In this document: positions 50,917 to 60,249 of the stretch, one piece after another
Layout of the letters: each line of letters starts with the position of its first letter
Numbering within the stretch: the first letter of the stretch is position 1
Source: UBA1765 sp045629945
GTDB lineage: Bacteria > Fibrobacterota > Fibrobacteria > Fibrobacterales > Fibrobacteraceae
DNA length: 64,000 nt
Direction: 5' to 3'
Assembly (NCBI GenBank): GCA_045629945.1
Contig: JAZQSE010000024.1
Span: forward strand, 61,325-125,324
The notes under the pieces: model-generated
The model's input: the letters and a program-made list of their open reading frames with translations, nothing else
Database searches by the model: none
What the model was told of the DNA's origin: nothing
Position numbers and translations under genes: made by a program

Positions 50917-53322
50917 ATGAAAAAACATCCTCTTTATTTTACGATTCACGGACATTTTTACCAACCGCCTAGAGAAAACCCTTGGACAGGGGTAATAGAA
51001 AATCAACCGAGCGCAAGACCGTTTCATGATTGGAATGATAGAATCGCTAGTGAATGTTATAGCCCCAATGCTGCTAGCCGTATTTTGTCTTCAACAGGAA
51101 AAATTGCAGATATTGTCAATAATTACGAATACATGAGTTTTAATATGGGGCCAACGCTTATGGGCTGGCTTCGTGTGTATGCTCCGGATACTTATCGTAG
51201 AATTCAAGAAGCGGATAAAAAAAGTTGTGAACGTTTAAATGGTCATGGAAATGCAATAGCTCAGGTTTATAACCATATTATTTTGCCTCTTGCTACACCA
51301 GAAGACAGAAAAACGCAAATCCGTTGGGGAATAAAAGATTTTGAATTTCATTTTGGCAGAAAACCAGAAGCTATCTGGCTTGCAGAAACTGCTATCAATA
51401 TGGCAACAATCAGAGATTTGATTGATGAAGGTATTCGCTATGTTATCCTTTCGCCAACACAAGCCGAATCCTTTAGAAAAATTGGAAGTTCTGAATGGCA
51501 AGGTTGCGAAAATACAGACATTGATACTACAAGACCTTATAGAATTTTCCCGCGAGATGAAAAAGGAAATTTAACCAGCGAAGGTTTTTTGGATGTTTTC
51601 TTTTATAACCCTTGGCTTTCAAGTGCTGTTGGTTTTGAACATCTTTTACGCGATGCGGGAGTTTTTGGAAAACGCATTCAAGATGCTTGGGATGCAAATA
51701 GACCTGAGCCACAGCTAGTAAGCATTGGAACTGATGGCGAATCTTATGGGCATCATGAAGCTTTTGGTGATATGTGTGCCGCTTGGCTTTATAATCGTTA
51801 TGCCAAAGAACACAACATGGTCCCGGTGAATTATGGTTGGTTTTTAGAACAATTCCCGCCTGAATATGAAGTGAGTTTAAAGAATGCACAAGGCGAAGGT
51901 TGTGCATGGAGTTGTGCTCATGGCGTTGGACGTTGGTACAGGGATTGTGGGTGCTCTACTGGAGCAAGAGATGGTTGGAATCAAAAATGGCGAGGCCCGC
52001 TTCGTGATGCTTTTAACCATTTGAAAACTCTTGCTGACGAAGTCTTTTTACGAGAATTTCCAAAAGTTTCGGATAGAGACCCGTGGGAAGCTAGAAATGA
52101 GTTTGTAGAAACACTGGTTTGTCCAGAAGATTCTTCAAGAATGGAAAGCTACTTGGCAAAAGTTTTGAGAGATCCTTTTAATAAAGAACACAAAATCATA
52201 GCAGTTCGCTTGATGGAAATTCAAAAGTATTGCATGTTTAGTTTTACAAGTTGCGGTTGGTTCTTTAATGATATTGAAGGTCTTGAACCGGTTCAAAATA
52301 TGCGTTATGCTTTGCGAGCCATTGAACTTTTCAAAATGTTCTTGCCTAACTCCCATCCGATAAAAGAACAGGTGCTTAGCATTTTAGCACGTGCAGTTTC
52401 AAACGAACATCACATGAATGGCGCAGAGGTTTTTACTCGTTATGCGGTTCCTGAAGTTCCGATTGTTTTAAAATTGATGGCTGAAAATGCAGCAATGCTT
52501 CATTTGAATCTAGATGTAAGTGCTGGCCAACAGAACCCAAGATTCTTTGCCGAAAAAGTGGCGTCTCGTCGTAGACAATCCGTTATACGCACAGAATATC
52601 GTGCCGAAGAATTGGGAGAGTCTGTTGTTGCAATGAATTTATTGATTACGGACTCTTTCGGAAGAATCAATATTGTAGTTGCAGAAGGCGTAACAACAGA
52701 ATTGCCCTTTGTTGAAAATCCAAATCTTAGTACAGAAGAATTGCGTCGAGTTTATCCAACGGCTTATGTGGTTCGTTTAAAAGATTTGATGAGCGATTCT
52801 TTGCAGCGATTAAATAAAGAATTAAATGAAAAGCATATCGAGCAAGTAACAGCATCGTTTTCAAATTTTACACTTTCAAATGATTTGACAATAGATAGTC
52901 TTGCAGACCCCGACCATTCTTTACCAGATACAATGCGTAAAATGCTGAGCTTAGAAATAAGTGCAAAAATCCAGAATTTGGCATTGAATTACTTAGAAAA
53001 AGAAAATGAAAGCGTTTTAAAAGAAGTTCATGAATTAATTGAAGAAGCTCGTTCTTTAAATATGAAATTTTCTTTTGGCGGCACCGGGCGTTATTTTTAT
53101 GCCAAACTTTCAGATTTGATAAAGGCTGTTTCAGATGTGCCTGATGCTGATGAAGTGCGCTACATTACAGGCTTAATTTCTATGGCTGATTGGTTACACC
53201 TTTATATTAACAAGACAGCTCTTGAAAATCAGGCTTTTGAAATTTACCAGCGTTTTCGTCAGGAACCAGAAGGTGAATTGAAAGTTTTACGTCCAATGTT
53301 TGATTGGCTAAATTTTGAATAA
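50917..53322 (+). CDS. GH57-family alpha-glucan hydrolase or transferase with DUF3536
   Basis: An 801-residue protein. The N-terminal GH57 barrel has HGHFYQPPRENPW (about 11-23), AIWLAETAINMATIRDL with a catalytic-type Glu (about 147-163) and SIGTDGESYGHHEAFGD (about 269-285) with the catalytic Asp. The C-terminal part (from about 320) is DUF3536-like. Members act on alpha-1,4-glucans such as glycogen or starch. No signal peptide, so it is probably a cytoplasmic glycogen-processing enzyme. ATG 50917 is preferred to a TTG at 50896 that would contain the promoter box. Confidence 0.9.
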   Translation: MKKHPLYFTIHGHFYQPPRENPWTGVIENQPSARPFHDWNDRIASECYSPNAASRILSSTGKIADIVNNYEYMSFNMGPTLMGWLRVYAPDTYRRIQEADKKSCERLNGHGNAIAQVYNHIILPLATPEDRKTQIRWGIKDFEFHFGRKPEAIWLAETAINMATIRDLIDEGIRYVILSPTQAESFRKIGSSEWQGCENTDIDTTRPYRIFPRDEKGNLTSEGFLDVFFYNPWLSSAVGFEHLLRDAGVFGKRIQDAWDANRPEPQLVSIGTDGESYGHHEAFGDMCAAWLYNRYAKEHNMVPVNYGWFLEQFPPEYEVSLKNAQGEGCAWSCAHGVGRWYRDCGCSTGARDGWNQKWRGPLRDAFNHLKTLADEVFLREFPKVSDRDPWEARNEFVETLVCPEDSSRMESYLAKVLRDPFNKEHKIIAVRLMEIQKYCMFSFTSCGWFFNDIEGLEPVQNMRYALRAIELFKMFLPNSHPIKEQVLSILARAVSNEHHMNGAEVFTRYAVPEVPIVLKLMAENAAMLHLNLDVSAGQQNPRFFAEKVASRRRQSVIRTEYRAEELGESVVAMNLLITDSFGRINIVVAEGVTTELPFVENPNLSTEELRRVYPTAYVVRLKDLMSDSLQRLNKELNEKHIEQVTASFSNFTLSNDLTIDSLADPDHSLPDTMRKMLSLEISAKIQNLALNYLEKENESVLKEVHELIEEARSLNMKFSFGGTGRYFYAKLSDLIKAVSDVPDADEVRYITGLISMADWLHLYINKTALENQAFEIYQRFRQEPEGELKVLRPMFDWLNFE

Positions 53323-53330
53323 GGTAAACA

Positions 53331-53852
53331 ATGTATAAGGTTTCTGAAAAACCACTGGTTTCAAAAGAAGAAATAGAAAAACGCTTAATTGTATTAGCTA
53401 AAGAAGTTGATGCTTCTGGTGAGTATGATTTGGTTTTAGGCGTTCTTACAGGAGCCTTTATTTTTGTTGCAGATCTTGTTAGGAATTTATCTTGTAATCC
53501 CAATATTTCTTTTATAAAAGCATCTAGTTATGGAAATTCTACAGAATCATCAAACGTTGTGGTTCAGGGATTAGAAAACTTATGTTTAGAAAATAAAAGA
53601 ATCTTGTTAGTCGATGATATTTTGGATACAGGAAAAACATTTTTTGCGCTTGTAGAACAATTGAAAAAACTCGGGCCAAAAACGGTTAAAACTTGCGTGC
53701 TTTTAGATAAGCCATCTCGCAGAGAAGTTAATATAGAAGCCGATTTTGTCGGGTTTTCTATTGAAAATAAATTTGTGGTTGGGTATGGTTTAGATTATGC
53801 TGAAAACCATCGTTCGCTAAACGGTATTTTTACTTTAGAACAATTAGAGTAA
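53331..53852 (+). CDS. hpt: Hypoxanthine phosphoribosyltransferase
   Basis: A 173-residue purine salvage enzyme. GVLTGAFIFVADLVR (about 41-55), the PRPP motif ILLVDDILDTGKTF (about 98-111) and VVGYGLDYAENHRSL (about 147-161) are standard. ATG has AAGG upstream and starts 9 bases after the GH57 gene. Confidence 0.95.
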   Translation: MYKVSEKPLVSKEEIEKRLIVLAKEVDASGEYDLVLGVLTGAFIFVADLVRNLSCNPNISFIKASSYGNSTESSNVVVQGLENLCLENKRILLVDDILDTGKTFFALVEQLKKLGPKTVKTCVLLDKPSRREVNIEADFVGFSIENKFVVGYGLDYAENHRSLNGIFTLEQLE

Positions 53853-53856
53853 AAAG

Positions 53857-54903
53857 CTAAATAATAAACATCCCGTCGCCATAACTGAATAGTTTCATTT
53901 TGGCTTTCACTGCTTCATTGTAGGCGTTGAGAGTATTTTCTCTTCCGTAAAAAGCAGAAACCAATAAAATGAGAGAACTTTTTGGCCAGTGAAAATTGGT
54001 AATTAAACCATCAATAATTTTATAACGATAGCCAGGGTAAATAAAAGCGTGGGTAATTCCTTCTTGCGCAGAAAGGTTTCCGTTCTCGTCAGCGATAGTT
54101 TCTAAAACACGAGTACTTGTAGTTCCAACTGTAATAATCCGACCGCCATTTAATTTAGCTTGGTTGATTTTTTTTGCATTTTCTTCGGTTAAAATATAAC
54201 GTTCACCATGCATTTGGTGTTCGGTAAAATTTTCAACGGCAATATTTTGAAAAGTTCCTGGTCCGACATGTAAAGTAACTTCAGCAATTTCAACGCCATT
54301 TTTTTTCAAGGATTCTAACATTTCTTCACTAAAATGAAGACTTGCAGTTGGGGCTGCAACGGCGCCAGAATATTTTGCAAAAATAGTTTGATAAGCTTTT
54401 TTATCTTCATCATCGTCAGGGCGACCAATGTAAGGGGGCAGTGGAACATGGCCTTCTTTTTCCATTACCAGTTCTAATTCTTGCGGTGTTGCATTAAAGC
54501 GAAGAATTCTTGCACCATCTGCTTTGATACTTTCAACAAAAACTTGTATACCAGCAAGTTCTACTTCTCTATTGACCGGAAAAGCTTTTCCTGGTTTAAC
54601 CCAAGCTTCCCAACGTGCTTTTCCATCATCTGCAGGAATAAGTGGCTGCACAAGTAAAGTCTCCACTTTACCGCCGTTCAAAGTTTTTCCAAAAAGTCTT
54701 GCAGGAATAACTTTTGTGTTGTTTACCACAAGACAATCGCCGGGTTTAAATAGCGAAATGATTTCAGTTGCTTGTAAAATTTTTCGTTCGCCACCATTTT
54801 TGGGGCAATGGAGAATACGTGTTTTTCCTTTGCCAGCAGTTCTGTCGGCAATTAATTCCTTAGGAAAATCAAAATTATAATCAGAAAGGTTGGTCGAAAT
54901 CAT
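53857..54903 (-). CDS. queA: tRNA preQ1(34) S-adenosylmethionine ribosyltransferase-isomerase
   Basis: A 348-residue enzyme of queuosine synthesis that transfers and isomerises the ribosyl part of SAM onto preQ1-tRNA. CLVVNNTKVIPARLFG (about 55-70), GHVPLPPYI (about 151-159), AVAAPTASLHFSEEML (about 183-198), HVGPGTFQ and TVGTTSTRVLE are typical. The usual QxPxxxRxxSRL near residue 20 reads ADRTAGKGKTRIL here. It overlaps the WYL regulator by 4 bases. Confidence 0.95.
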   Translation of the reverse strand: MISTNLSDYNFDFPKELIADRTAGKGKTRILHCPKNGGERKILQATEIISLFKPGDCLVVNNTKVIPARLFGKTLNGGKVETLLVQPLIPADDGKARWEAWVKPGKAFPVNREVELAGIQVFVESIKADGARILRFNATPQELELVMEKEGHVPLPPYIGRPDDDEDKKAYQTIFAKYSGAVAAPTASLHFSEEMLESLKKNGVEIAEVTLHVGPGTFQNIAVENFTEHQMHGERYILTEENAKKINQAKLNGGRIITVGTTSTRVLETIADENGNLSAQEGITHAFIYPGYRYKIIDGLITNFHWPKSSLILLVSAFYGRENTLNAYNEAVKAKMKLFSYGDGMFII

Positions 54904-55883
54904 TTCAATGCTTTCAAAGATTCTTCTAAATATTTTTGGGCTTCTCGTTTTAGACTTAATGGCTTGATTATTTTGACTGCATCAAGCATGCCAAAAAGCC
55001 AGGACTTAAAATCCGGTGTAATGGATAAGTAAAGTTCTAACTTAGTTTTCTTTTGCGTAGATGAAGTAAAATCAGGATTGTTCTGGAAATGGAAACGTTT
55101 GAAAATTTGAGCACTCCAATCAGCGGTAGCTTCTAAAATAATTTGAGTTGGTGGTAATTCTTTTGTATCAGGAATCCATTTAGCAAAAGAATATTGGTAT
55201 AAAGTAGCAGGATTTTCTTTTATAGGTTTGAAAGTTTCGCTTAAATAAGTGAAACGGCTGATTTGATTAAATACAAACAAACGCATAGACTCTTTTCCGT
55301 TTATTTCGTGAGCAGCCCACAGATAAAGAGTGTCTATGCGCATAATAAGTTTAACTGGTTTTATAATAAATGTTTCAGTGAGAGAATTCTGGGTACGAGT
55401 GTACTGTATTTTAATCTTTTGGTGATTCCGGATAGATTGCAGACATTTTTCAATTTTTTTCTTTAACGCTTCGTTATTAAAATTACAATCTGTTTGTGGC
55501 CCTAAATCAATAATGAAATCATCGTGAGTAGGGAATGCTTCTAAAGCAGTTGTGCCGTTGTTTTTTTGAATACTTGAAATAAGACGTTGGATAGAGGCAA
55601 CGAGTCGTTCTTCTGAAGCAGAGCCAGAAGATTTTTTTGTAATGTTTTCTAGACTTTGAATGATGCTGATTTTTGCATTTAGAGAAGCATCTTCCATAGC
55701 AAAACGAGTTCCACCTTTTCCACGAATGGTTCTGAATCCAGGTTCGCTTCTTAACACTTTAAGAGCTCGGTAAATGGTGCGTTTGTTTTGCCCCATGTGA
55801 AGGACACAATCTTCAATAGAACGTTGTCCTGTTTTAAGAAAGTCTCTTAAAGAATTGTATTTGTCGTAGGTAGAGACAGACAT
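54900..55883 (-). CDS. WYL-domain HTH transcription regulator
   Basis: A 327-residue protein with an N-terminal winged helix-turn-helix (about 1-60: RSIEDCVLHMGQNKRTIYRALKVL) and a WYL ligand-sensing domain (about 160-235: IKIQYTR and TLYLWAAHEINGKESMRLF, with Trp in place as LYLWAA). WYL regulators often sense nucleic-acid-derived or other ligands and control DNA-repair, defence or metabolic genes. The start is 10 bases after the zinc-ribbon/BON gene and it is coupled to queA. Confidence 0.88.
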   Translation of the reverse strand: MSVSTYDKYNSLRDFLKTGQRSIEDCVLHMGQNKRTIYRALKVLRSEPGFRTIRGKGGTRFAMEDASLNAKISIIQSLENITKKSSGSASEERLVASIQRLISSIQKNNGTTALEAFPTHDDFIIDLGPQTDCNFNNEALKKKIEKCLQSIRNHQKIKIQYTRTQNSLTETFIIKPVKLIMRIDTLYLWAAHEINGKESMRLFVFNQISRFTYLSETFKPIKENPATLYQYSFAKWIPDTKELPPTQIILEATADWSAQIFKRFHFQNNPDFTSSTQKKTKLELYLSITPDFKSWLFGMLDAVKIIKPLSLKREAQKYLEESLKALK

Positions 55884-55892
55884 TTTAAACTC

Positions 55893-57152
55893 CTAGGAAG
55901 ATGTTACACGGAGAAGGTTTGCGATAGATAGAAACCGAAAAGCTTGATTTGTGACGCTGAAATGTATTTTATGCTTTTGAATAAGAGTCTTGACTCGTCC
56001 TAGAACATAAATTTTGTCATTGGCTAAACGGATATAAATTTTATTGCTAGTATCAGTTGCAGCACGAATTCCTTTTTCTAGTTCCTGAATTTTCTTTTGT
56101 TCTTGTGGTGAAGGTAAAATAACGCATTCTGGTAAAAGAGAAAGTTCAACGATTCCTGAAAGTTGTTCAATTTGTTCTTCAAAAAAATGCACTGCTTGCT
56201 CTGAATAATAACCAATTCTAACTTGTGCAATTCTATTATTAACCTTGATTTCGTAATAGGCTAAATCGGGGTGTAAAGCATCTTCAAAAATTCTACAGAG
56301 TTTGTCTTCTAAAATATTGTCCGGCTGATTTTCTTTTGGTTTGATGGTTAAAGTGTTGAAAATACCTCGCATAGAAGTAATTGTATTCAATAAATCTAAA
56401 ACTTGGCGCCTTTCAGCAAGAGATTCAACAGTTCCACTTAAGTAAAGGATTCCACTTTTTGCTTTAAAGACAATATTTTCTGTAATTTTAGTAGGCAATT
56501 CTTTTAATTTGTATTTAATAGTTTCTTCTAAACGTTTATTTGGTAGAGACTGGTATGCAGGAGAAAGCGTTAAAAATAAAATAGTAGAATCTTCTAACTG
56601 AATAGCTAATTTGTCTGTTTCTCCATCGTGTACTAACCCAATCGCTTTGCCGAAAGCATCCCGGATAACATGGTAAACATAGTCTCCGATTAAAGTTTCT
56701 CCGCTTTGAGCTGGCAATAATCTATAACCTTTGGGAGCCGTTTCATTGAGCGAAGTATCGGTATCAGAAAGTTGTACTTGTTCTGTTTCGTTATTGCCGT
56801 AATCAATAGATAATGATTTTTGATTTTGTTGGTCAGAAAACAATCTTTTGATAATGCCTGGGCGCGGCCTGCCTTTAATGTAAACCCAATTTCCAATAGC
56901 TAGCCTATTTTTACCTGGAATTTTGGCGTATTCTTGATTTGAAGAATCTTGCACCGCAAAAGCGAATTCTTGCGAAAATGCAATGTGATAAGTTTGACAA
57001 GAATCGCAAATACAAAGTAATGGAATTTTAGGTAAAAGCCCACCACGAACAGAATAAGTTTCCTTTGCATAAATCCCATGCAACTGCAGATTGCAACAAT
57101 GTCTGCAAAATAGATGTTCTTCAGTAATGCGAAATGGAAACTTTGATTTCAT
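55893..57152 (-). CDS. Zinc-ribbon, small-barrel and BON-domain protein of unknown function
   Basis: A 419-residue cytoplasmic protein with an unusual order. Residues about 10-60: CRHCC and CICDSC pairs form a zinc ribbon. About 85-130: a KOW/Tudor-like small barrel (IGNWVYIKGRPRPGIIKRLF). About 150-200: a PRC-barrel-like segment (GDYVYHVIRDAFGKAIGLVHD). About 210-275: a BON-like domain (RLEETIKYKLKELP, GILYLSGTVESLAERRQVLDLL). One or two weaker BON-like repeats follow to the end (IYIRLANDKIYVLGRVKTL). BON domains normally sit in the periplasm and bind lipid, but no signal peptide is seen. The start is 3 bases after gltX. I do not recognise a named family. Confidence 0.7.
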   Translation of the reverse strand: MKSKFPFRITEEHLFCRHCCNLQLHGIYAKETYSVRGGLLPKIPLLCICDSCQTYHIAFSQEFAFAVQDSSNQEYAKIPGKNRLAIGNWVYIKGRPRPGIIKRLFSDQQNQKSLSIDYGNNETEQVQLSDTDTSLNETAPKGYRLLPAQSGETLIGDYVYHVIRDAFGKAIGLVHDGETDKLAIQLEDSTILFLTLSPAYQSLPNKRLEETIKYKLKELPTKITENIVFKAKSGILYLSGTVESLAERRQVLDLLNTITSMRGIFNTLTIKPKENQPDNILEDKLCRIFEDALHPDLAYYEIKVNNRIAQVRIGYYSEQAVHFFEEQIEQLSGIVELSLLPECVILPSPQEQKKIQELEKGIRAATDTSNKIYIRLANDKIYVLGRVKTLIQKHKIHFSVTNQAFRFLSIANLLRVTSS

Positions 57153-57154
57153 AT

Positions 57155-58621
57155 TTATTCTTGCATCAGAGGCAATGCTTTTTCAATACGTTGTATAACA
57201 GTTTCTTTTCCGACGACTTCAAATAATTCCCAAAGACCTGGCCCAGCAGTAACACCAGAAACAGCCAGTCGAACGGCGCCCACTAATTCACCAAGTTTAC
57301 ATTGGCGAGTATTGGCTAAATCCAAAAAAGCTTTTTCAATTTCTGGAGTTGTGAAATTTTCTACAGAACGCATTGCATCGCAAACGGCAGAAGCAATTTT
57401 TCTAGAGCCTTCTCCCCAATGCTTTCTTTGGCCTTTTTCATCAAAGGATTCAGGTTCTCTGAAAAAGTAATCTGACATTTCAGGCAAGTCTTGTAAAAAG
57501 TGTGTTCTTGGTTTTAATAATTTCACAATTTCAAGCAAGCGTTCTTCTGATGATGCAGAGAAATCAATGCCTTTAGCTTGCAAACCTTCTTTTAAAACCT
57601 GAACTAAAAAAGAATCGTCACAAAGGTGAATGTGTTGACCATTCATCCATTGGAGTTTCTTTTCATCAAAAGCAACGGCTTTCGGGTTAATGCGTTCTAA
57701 CGTAAAAGAATCAATCATTTCTTGAACGCTCATAATCTCTCTGTCATCCCCTGGGTTCCAGCCAAGTAATGCAAGGAAATTCACCAAAGTTTCTGGCAAG
57801 TAGCCTAAGTCCCTGAAGTCGCCAACAGAAGCCGCACCTTTTCTCTTAGAAAGTTTTCCACCACCGGCAGCAAGAATAACAGGCAAATGGCACCATACAG
57901 GAGGCACCCATCCAAAAGCCTTATAAAGAAGCATGTGTTTTGGCGTGGAACTAATCCATTCATCGCCACGTAACACGTGAGTCGTTCCCATTAAATGGTC
58001 ATCAACAACACTTGCAAAATGGTATGTAGGGAACCCATCTCTCTTAATTAAAACTAAATCATCTAACAATTCATTCTGGTATTCAATATGACCACGGATT
58101 TTATCATCAAAAGAAGTAATCCCTTGTTCTGGCACTTTCAAACGAATAACAGCTTTTTCTCCAGCCGCAATTCTTGCTTCGGCTTCTTCTCTTGAAATAT
58201 TACGACAATGTCTGTCATAACCAGTGATAGAAGTCCCGCTCTTTTCTTGTTCTGCCCGGACTTGGTTTAAACGTTCTTCGGTGCAAAAACAATAATAAGC
58301 ATCGCCAGAATCCAGCAATTTCTTGATTTCTCTATGGTAAATATCTAAACGTTCACTTTGAAAATATGGGCCACAATCCTTTTCAACACCAGGCCCTTCA
58401 TCCCATTGAAGACCAAGCCATTTTAAATCGCGCATTAAATCTTTGAGAGCTTCTTCGTTATAGCGTTTTCTATCGGTGTCTTCTATGCGTAAGTAAAAAG
58501 TACCACCAGTTGCTTTTGCAAAAAAGTAATTGTAAATAGCAGTGCGAGCACCACCGACATGGAGATACCCTGTAGGGCTTGGCGCAAAGCGAACGCGGAC
58601 TGGTTTTTGATTTTCTGACAT
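57155..58621 (-). CDS. gltX: Glutamyl-tRNA synthetase
   Basis: A 488-residue class Ib synthetase. HIGH-type motif PTGYLHVGGART (about 15-26), ENTDR-like IEDTDRKRYNEEAL, KMSKS-type KLSKRKGAAS (about 251-260) and WNPGDDREIMS. The C-terminal anticodon-binding cage spans about 330-488. Strong AGAGAAGG upstream. First gene of a four-gene minus-strand operon with the BON protein, WYL regulator and queA. Confidence 0.96.
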   Translation of the reverse strand: MSENQKPVRVRFAPSPTGYLHVGGARTAIYNYFFAKATGGTFYLRIEDTDRKRYNEEALKDLMRDLKWLGLQWDEGPGVEKDCGPYFQSERLDIYHREIKKLLDSGDAYYCFCTEERLNQVRAEQEKSGTSITGYDRHCRNISREEAEARIAAGEKAVIRLKVPEQGITSFDDKIRGHIEYQNELLDDLVLIKRDGFPTYHFASVVDDHLMGTTHVLRGDEWISSTPKHMLLYKAFGWVPPVWCHLPVILAAGGGKLSKRKGAASVGDFRDLGYLPETLVNFLALLGWNPGDDREIMSVQEMIDSFTLERINPKAVAFDEKKLQWMNGQHIHLCDDSFLVQVLKEGLQAKGIDFSASSEERLLEIVKLLKPRTHFLQDLPEMSDYFFREPESFDEKGQRKHWGEGSRKIASAVCDAMRSVENFTTPEIEKAFLDLANTRQCKLGELVGAVRLAVSGVTAGPGLWELFEVVGKETVIQRIEKALPLMQE

Positions 58622-58784
58622 AAAGCCTTCTCTTTAAGTAAAATTAAAATCAATAAATCTATGACAAAAAATAGCAAAATATGATAAGGAATTATATTGA
58701 GAAAAGGAATATCTGCATGAATATTCTTTTAAAGAGCAAAGATTTTTTTAAAATTGAAATAATCATTAAAATGGATCTTGAAAA

Positions 58785-59756
58785 ATGGAAAATTTAGATA
58801 ACATGAACTTTGCCCCAACATGTGACAGAAATACCTGGAAACAACGTCTTGAATTGCTTTCTCGTGTTCGGGATTTTTTTGCAAAGCGAGAGGTTTTAGA
58901 GGTTGAAACCCCAGTACTTTCTCTTGCATGTGGAACAGACCCTAATTTAGACTATTTTTCAACGACAAGTTCTCCAAAATTTTATTTGATGACTAGTCCG
59001 GAATTTCATTTAAAACGTCTTTTAGCGGCTGGTTTTGGAGATGTTTATTCTATTGCTCGTTCTTTTCGGACAGATGAGTCCGGGGCAAAACACAATCCTG
59101 AATTTACGATGATTGAGTGGTATCGCGTAGGCATGTCTATGGAAACCCTCATGGAAGAAGTAGAAACTTTTTGTTCAGAAATTCTTAATTTATCTGTAAA
59201 GGCAAAAAGGACGCGATATGCAGATGCTTTTTTACAATATGCGGGAATAGATGCATTTGATGAAAATCCGCTTCATTGGGAAGAATGCTGTAAAAAGCAT
59301 GGAATCCCTTTATTTGAAACAGATGTATTCAATATCGAAGAATGGCGTGATTATGTAATGGCCTGTATTGTAGAACAAGCTCTTGATAAAGAAAATGGCG
59401 AGTTTATTTATGATTATCCGGCCTCTCAAGCGGCATTAGCTAAGGTTCATACGGCTTCTGATGGAAAAATGTATGCTGATAGATTTGAACTCTATTTAGG
59501 GGGAATGGAACTTTGTAATGGTTATTGCGAATTGACAAATGCAAAAGAACAAGCCAGACGCTTTAGAGAAGATTTAGCTTTACGGGAAAAAATGGGAAAA
59601 GAATTACCCAAAGAAGATAGGCGCTTTTTAGAAGCGTTAGAGTATGGTTTGCCTGAATGTTCTGGAGTGGCATTAGGGTTTGATAGGTTAGTGATGTTAG
59701 CCCTTTCGAAAAAAGATATACGTGAAGTTATTTTGTTTCCTGGAGATATTGCTTAA
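58785..59756 (+). CDS. epmA: Elongation factor P lysine ligase (EpmA/GenX)
   Basis: A 323-residue class II lysyl-tRNA-synthetase-like enzyme without the anticodon domain, which attaches beta-lysine to EF-P. VLEVETPVLS (about 36-45), YLMTSPEFHLKRLLAAGFG (about 66-84), RSFRTDESGAKHNPEFTMIEWYR (in two parts, about 91-113) and GVALGFDRLVMLAL near the end. Length equals E. coli EpmA. EpmB and EF-P are not here. ATG 58803 is an alternative start. The 3' end overlaps the convergent thioredoxin gene by 29 bases. Confidence 0.94.
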   Translation: MENLDNMNFAPTCDRNTWKQRLELLSRVRDFFAKREVLEVETPVLSLACGTDPNLDYFSTTSSPKFYLMTSPEFHLKRLLAAGFGDVYSIARSFRTDESGAKHNPEFTMIEWYRVGMSMETLMEEVETFCSEILNLSVKAKRTRYADAFLQYAGIDAFDENPLHWEECCKKHGIPLFETDVFNIEEWRDYVMACIVEQALDKENGEFIYDYPASQAALAKVHTASDGKMYADRFELYLGGMELCNGYCELTNAKEQARRFREDLALREKMGKELPKEDRRFLEALEYGLPECSGVALGFDRLVMLALSKKDIREVILFPGDIA

Positions 59757-60222
59757 GTTTTGCTACTCCTGATTTTCCAAGCATTCCTTTGGCGTAAATT
59801 CTGATATTTCCATTTTTGTCAGCAATAAAGTAAGTGGGTAAAAGGTGAGGGTTTCCCAAATTATTCATTAATTCGTAATTCCAGTGTAAAGAAGGGTAGG
59901 GTATTTTCATTTTGCGGACATAATTTTGCATAGTTTCAAAATCTTCATCTGCGTTTACATAAAGAATGCAAAGGCTATCGCTTTTTAAAGAATCATAAAT
60001 TTGGGTAAATATTTCGTGGTCTACTTTACATGGAGGGCAAAAAGAAGCTCCGAAAGCTATTATTGTAGAACGACACTGGTTAAATTCAAAGGAAAAATCT
60101 TCTCCTTTAACAGAAATTCCCTTTAAATTGGGAACAGAACGAGGGCTTTTTTGCAAAACATCACAAGAAATGCACAAAAAAGCAAAAAGAAATAGGATAA
60201 GAGTAAATTTTTTAGAAACCAT
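59728..60222 (-). CDS. Thioredoxin-like lipoprotein (redoxin)
   Basis: A 164-residue protein. Lipoprotein signal MVSKKFTLILFLFAFLCISC (Cys20). Thioredoxin fold with active site FGASFCPPCKVDHEIF (CPPC, about 58-61) and cis-Pro in HLLPTYFIADKNG. It resembles TlpA/ResA reductases that keep periplasmic cysteines reduced. ATG 60222 has AAGGA very close upstream; a longer ORF start at 60267 would overlap the pilT start and lose the signal. It shares a 27-base divergent gap with pilT. Confidence 0.85.
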   Translation of the reverse strand: MVSKKFTLILFLFAFLCISCDVLQKSPRSVPNLKGISVKGEDFSFEFNQCRSTIIAFGASFCPPCKVDHEIFTQIYDSLKSDSLCILYVNADEDFETMQNYVRKMKIPYPSLHWNYELMNNLGNPHLLPTYFIADKNGNIRIYAKGMLGKSGVAKLKQYLQETK

Positions 60223-60237
60223 TTCCTTAAAAAATAA

Positions 60238-60245
60238 TATATTCA
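60238..60245 (+). promoter_or_regulatory. Promoter box directly before the pilT start
   Basis: TATATTCA-CACT-ATG: the same box-to-start geometry (4 bases) as the GH57 gene. No Shine-Dalgarno site precedes ATG 60250. Confidence 0.55.
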
Positions 60246-60249
60246 CACT

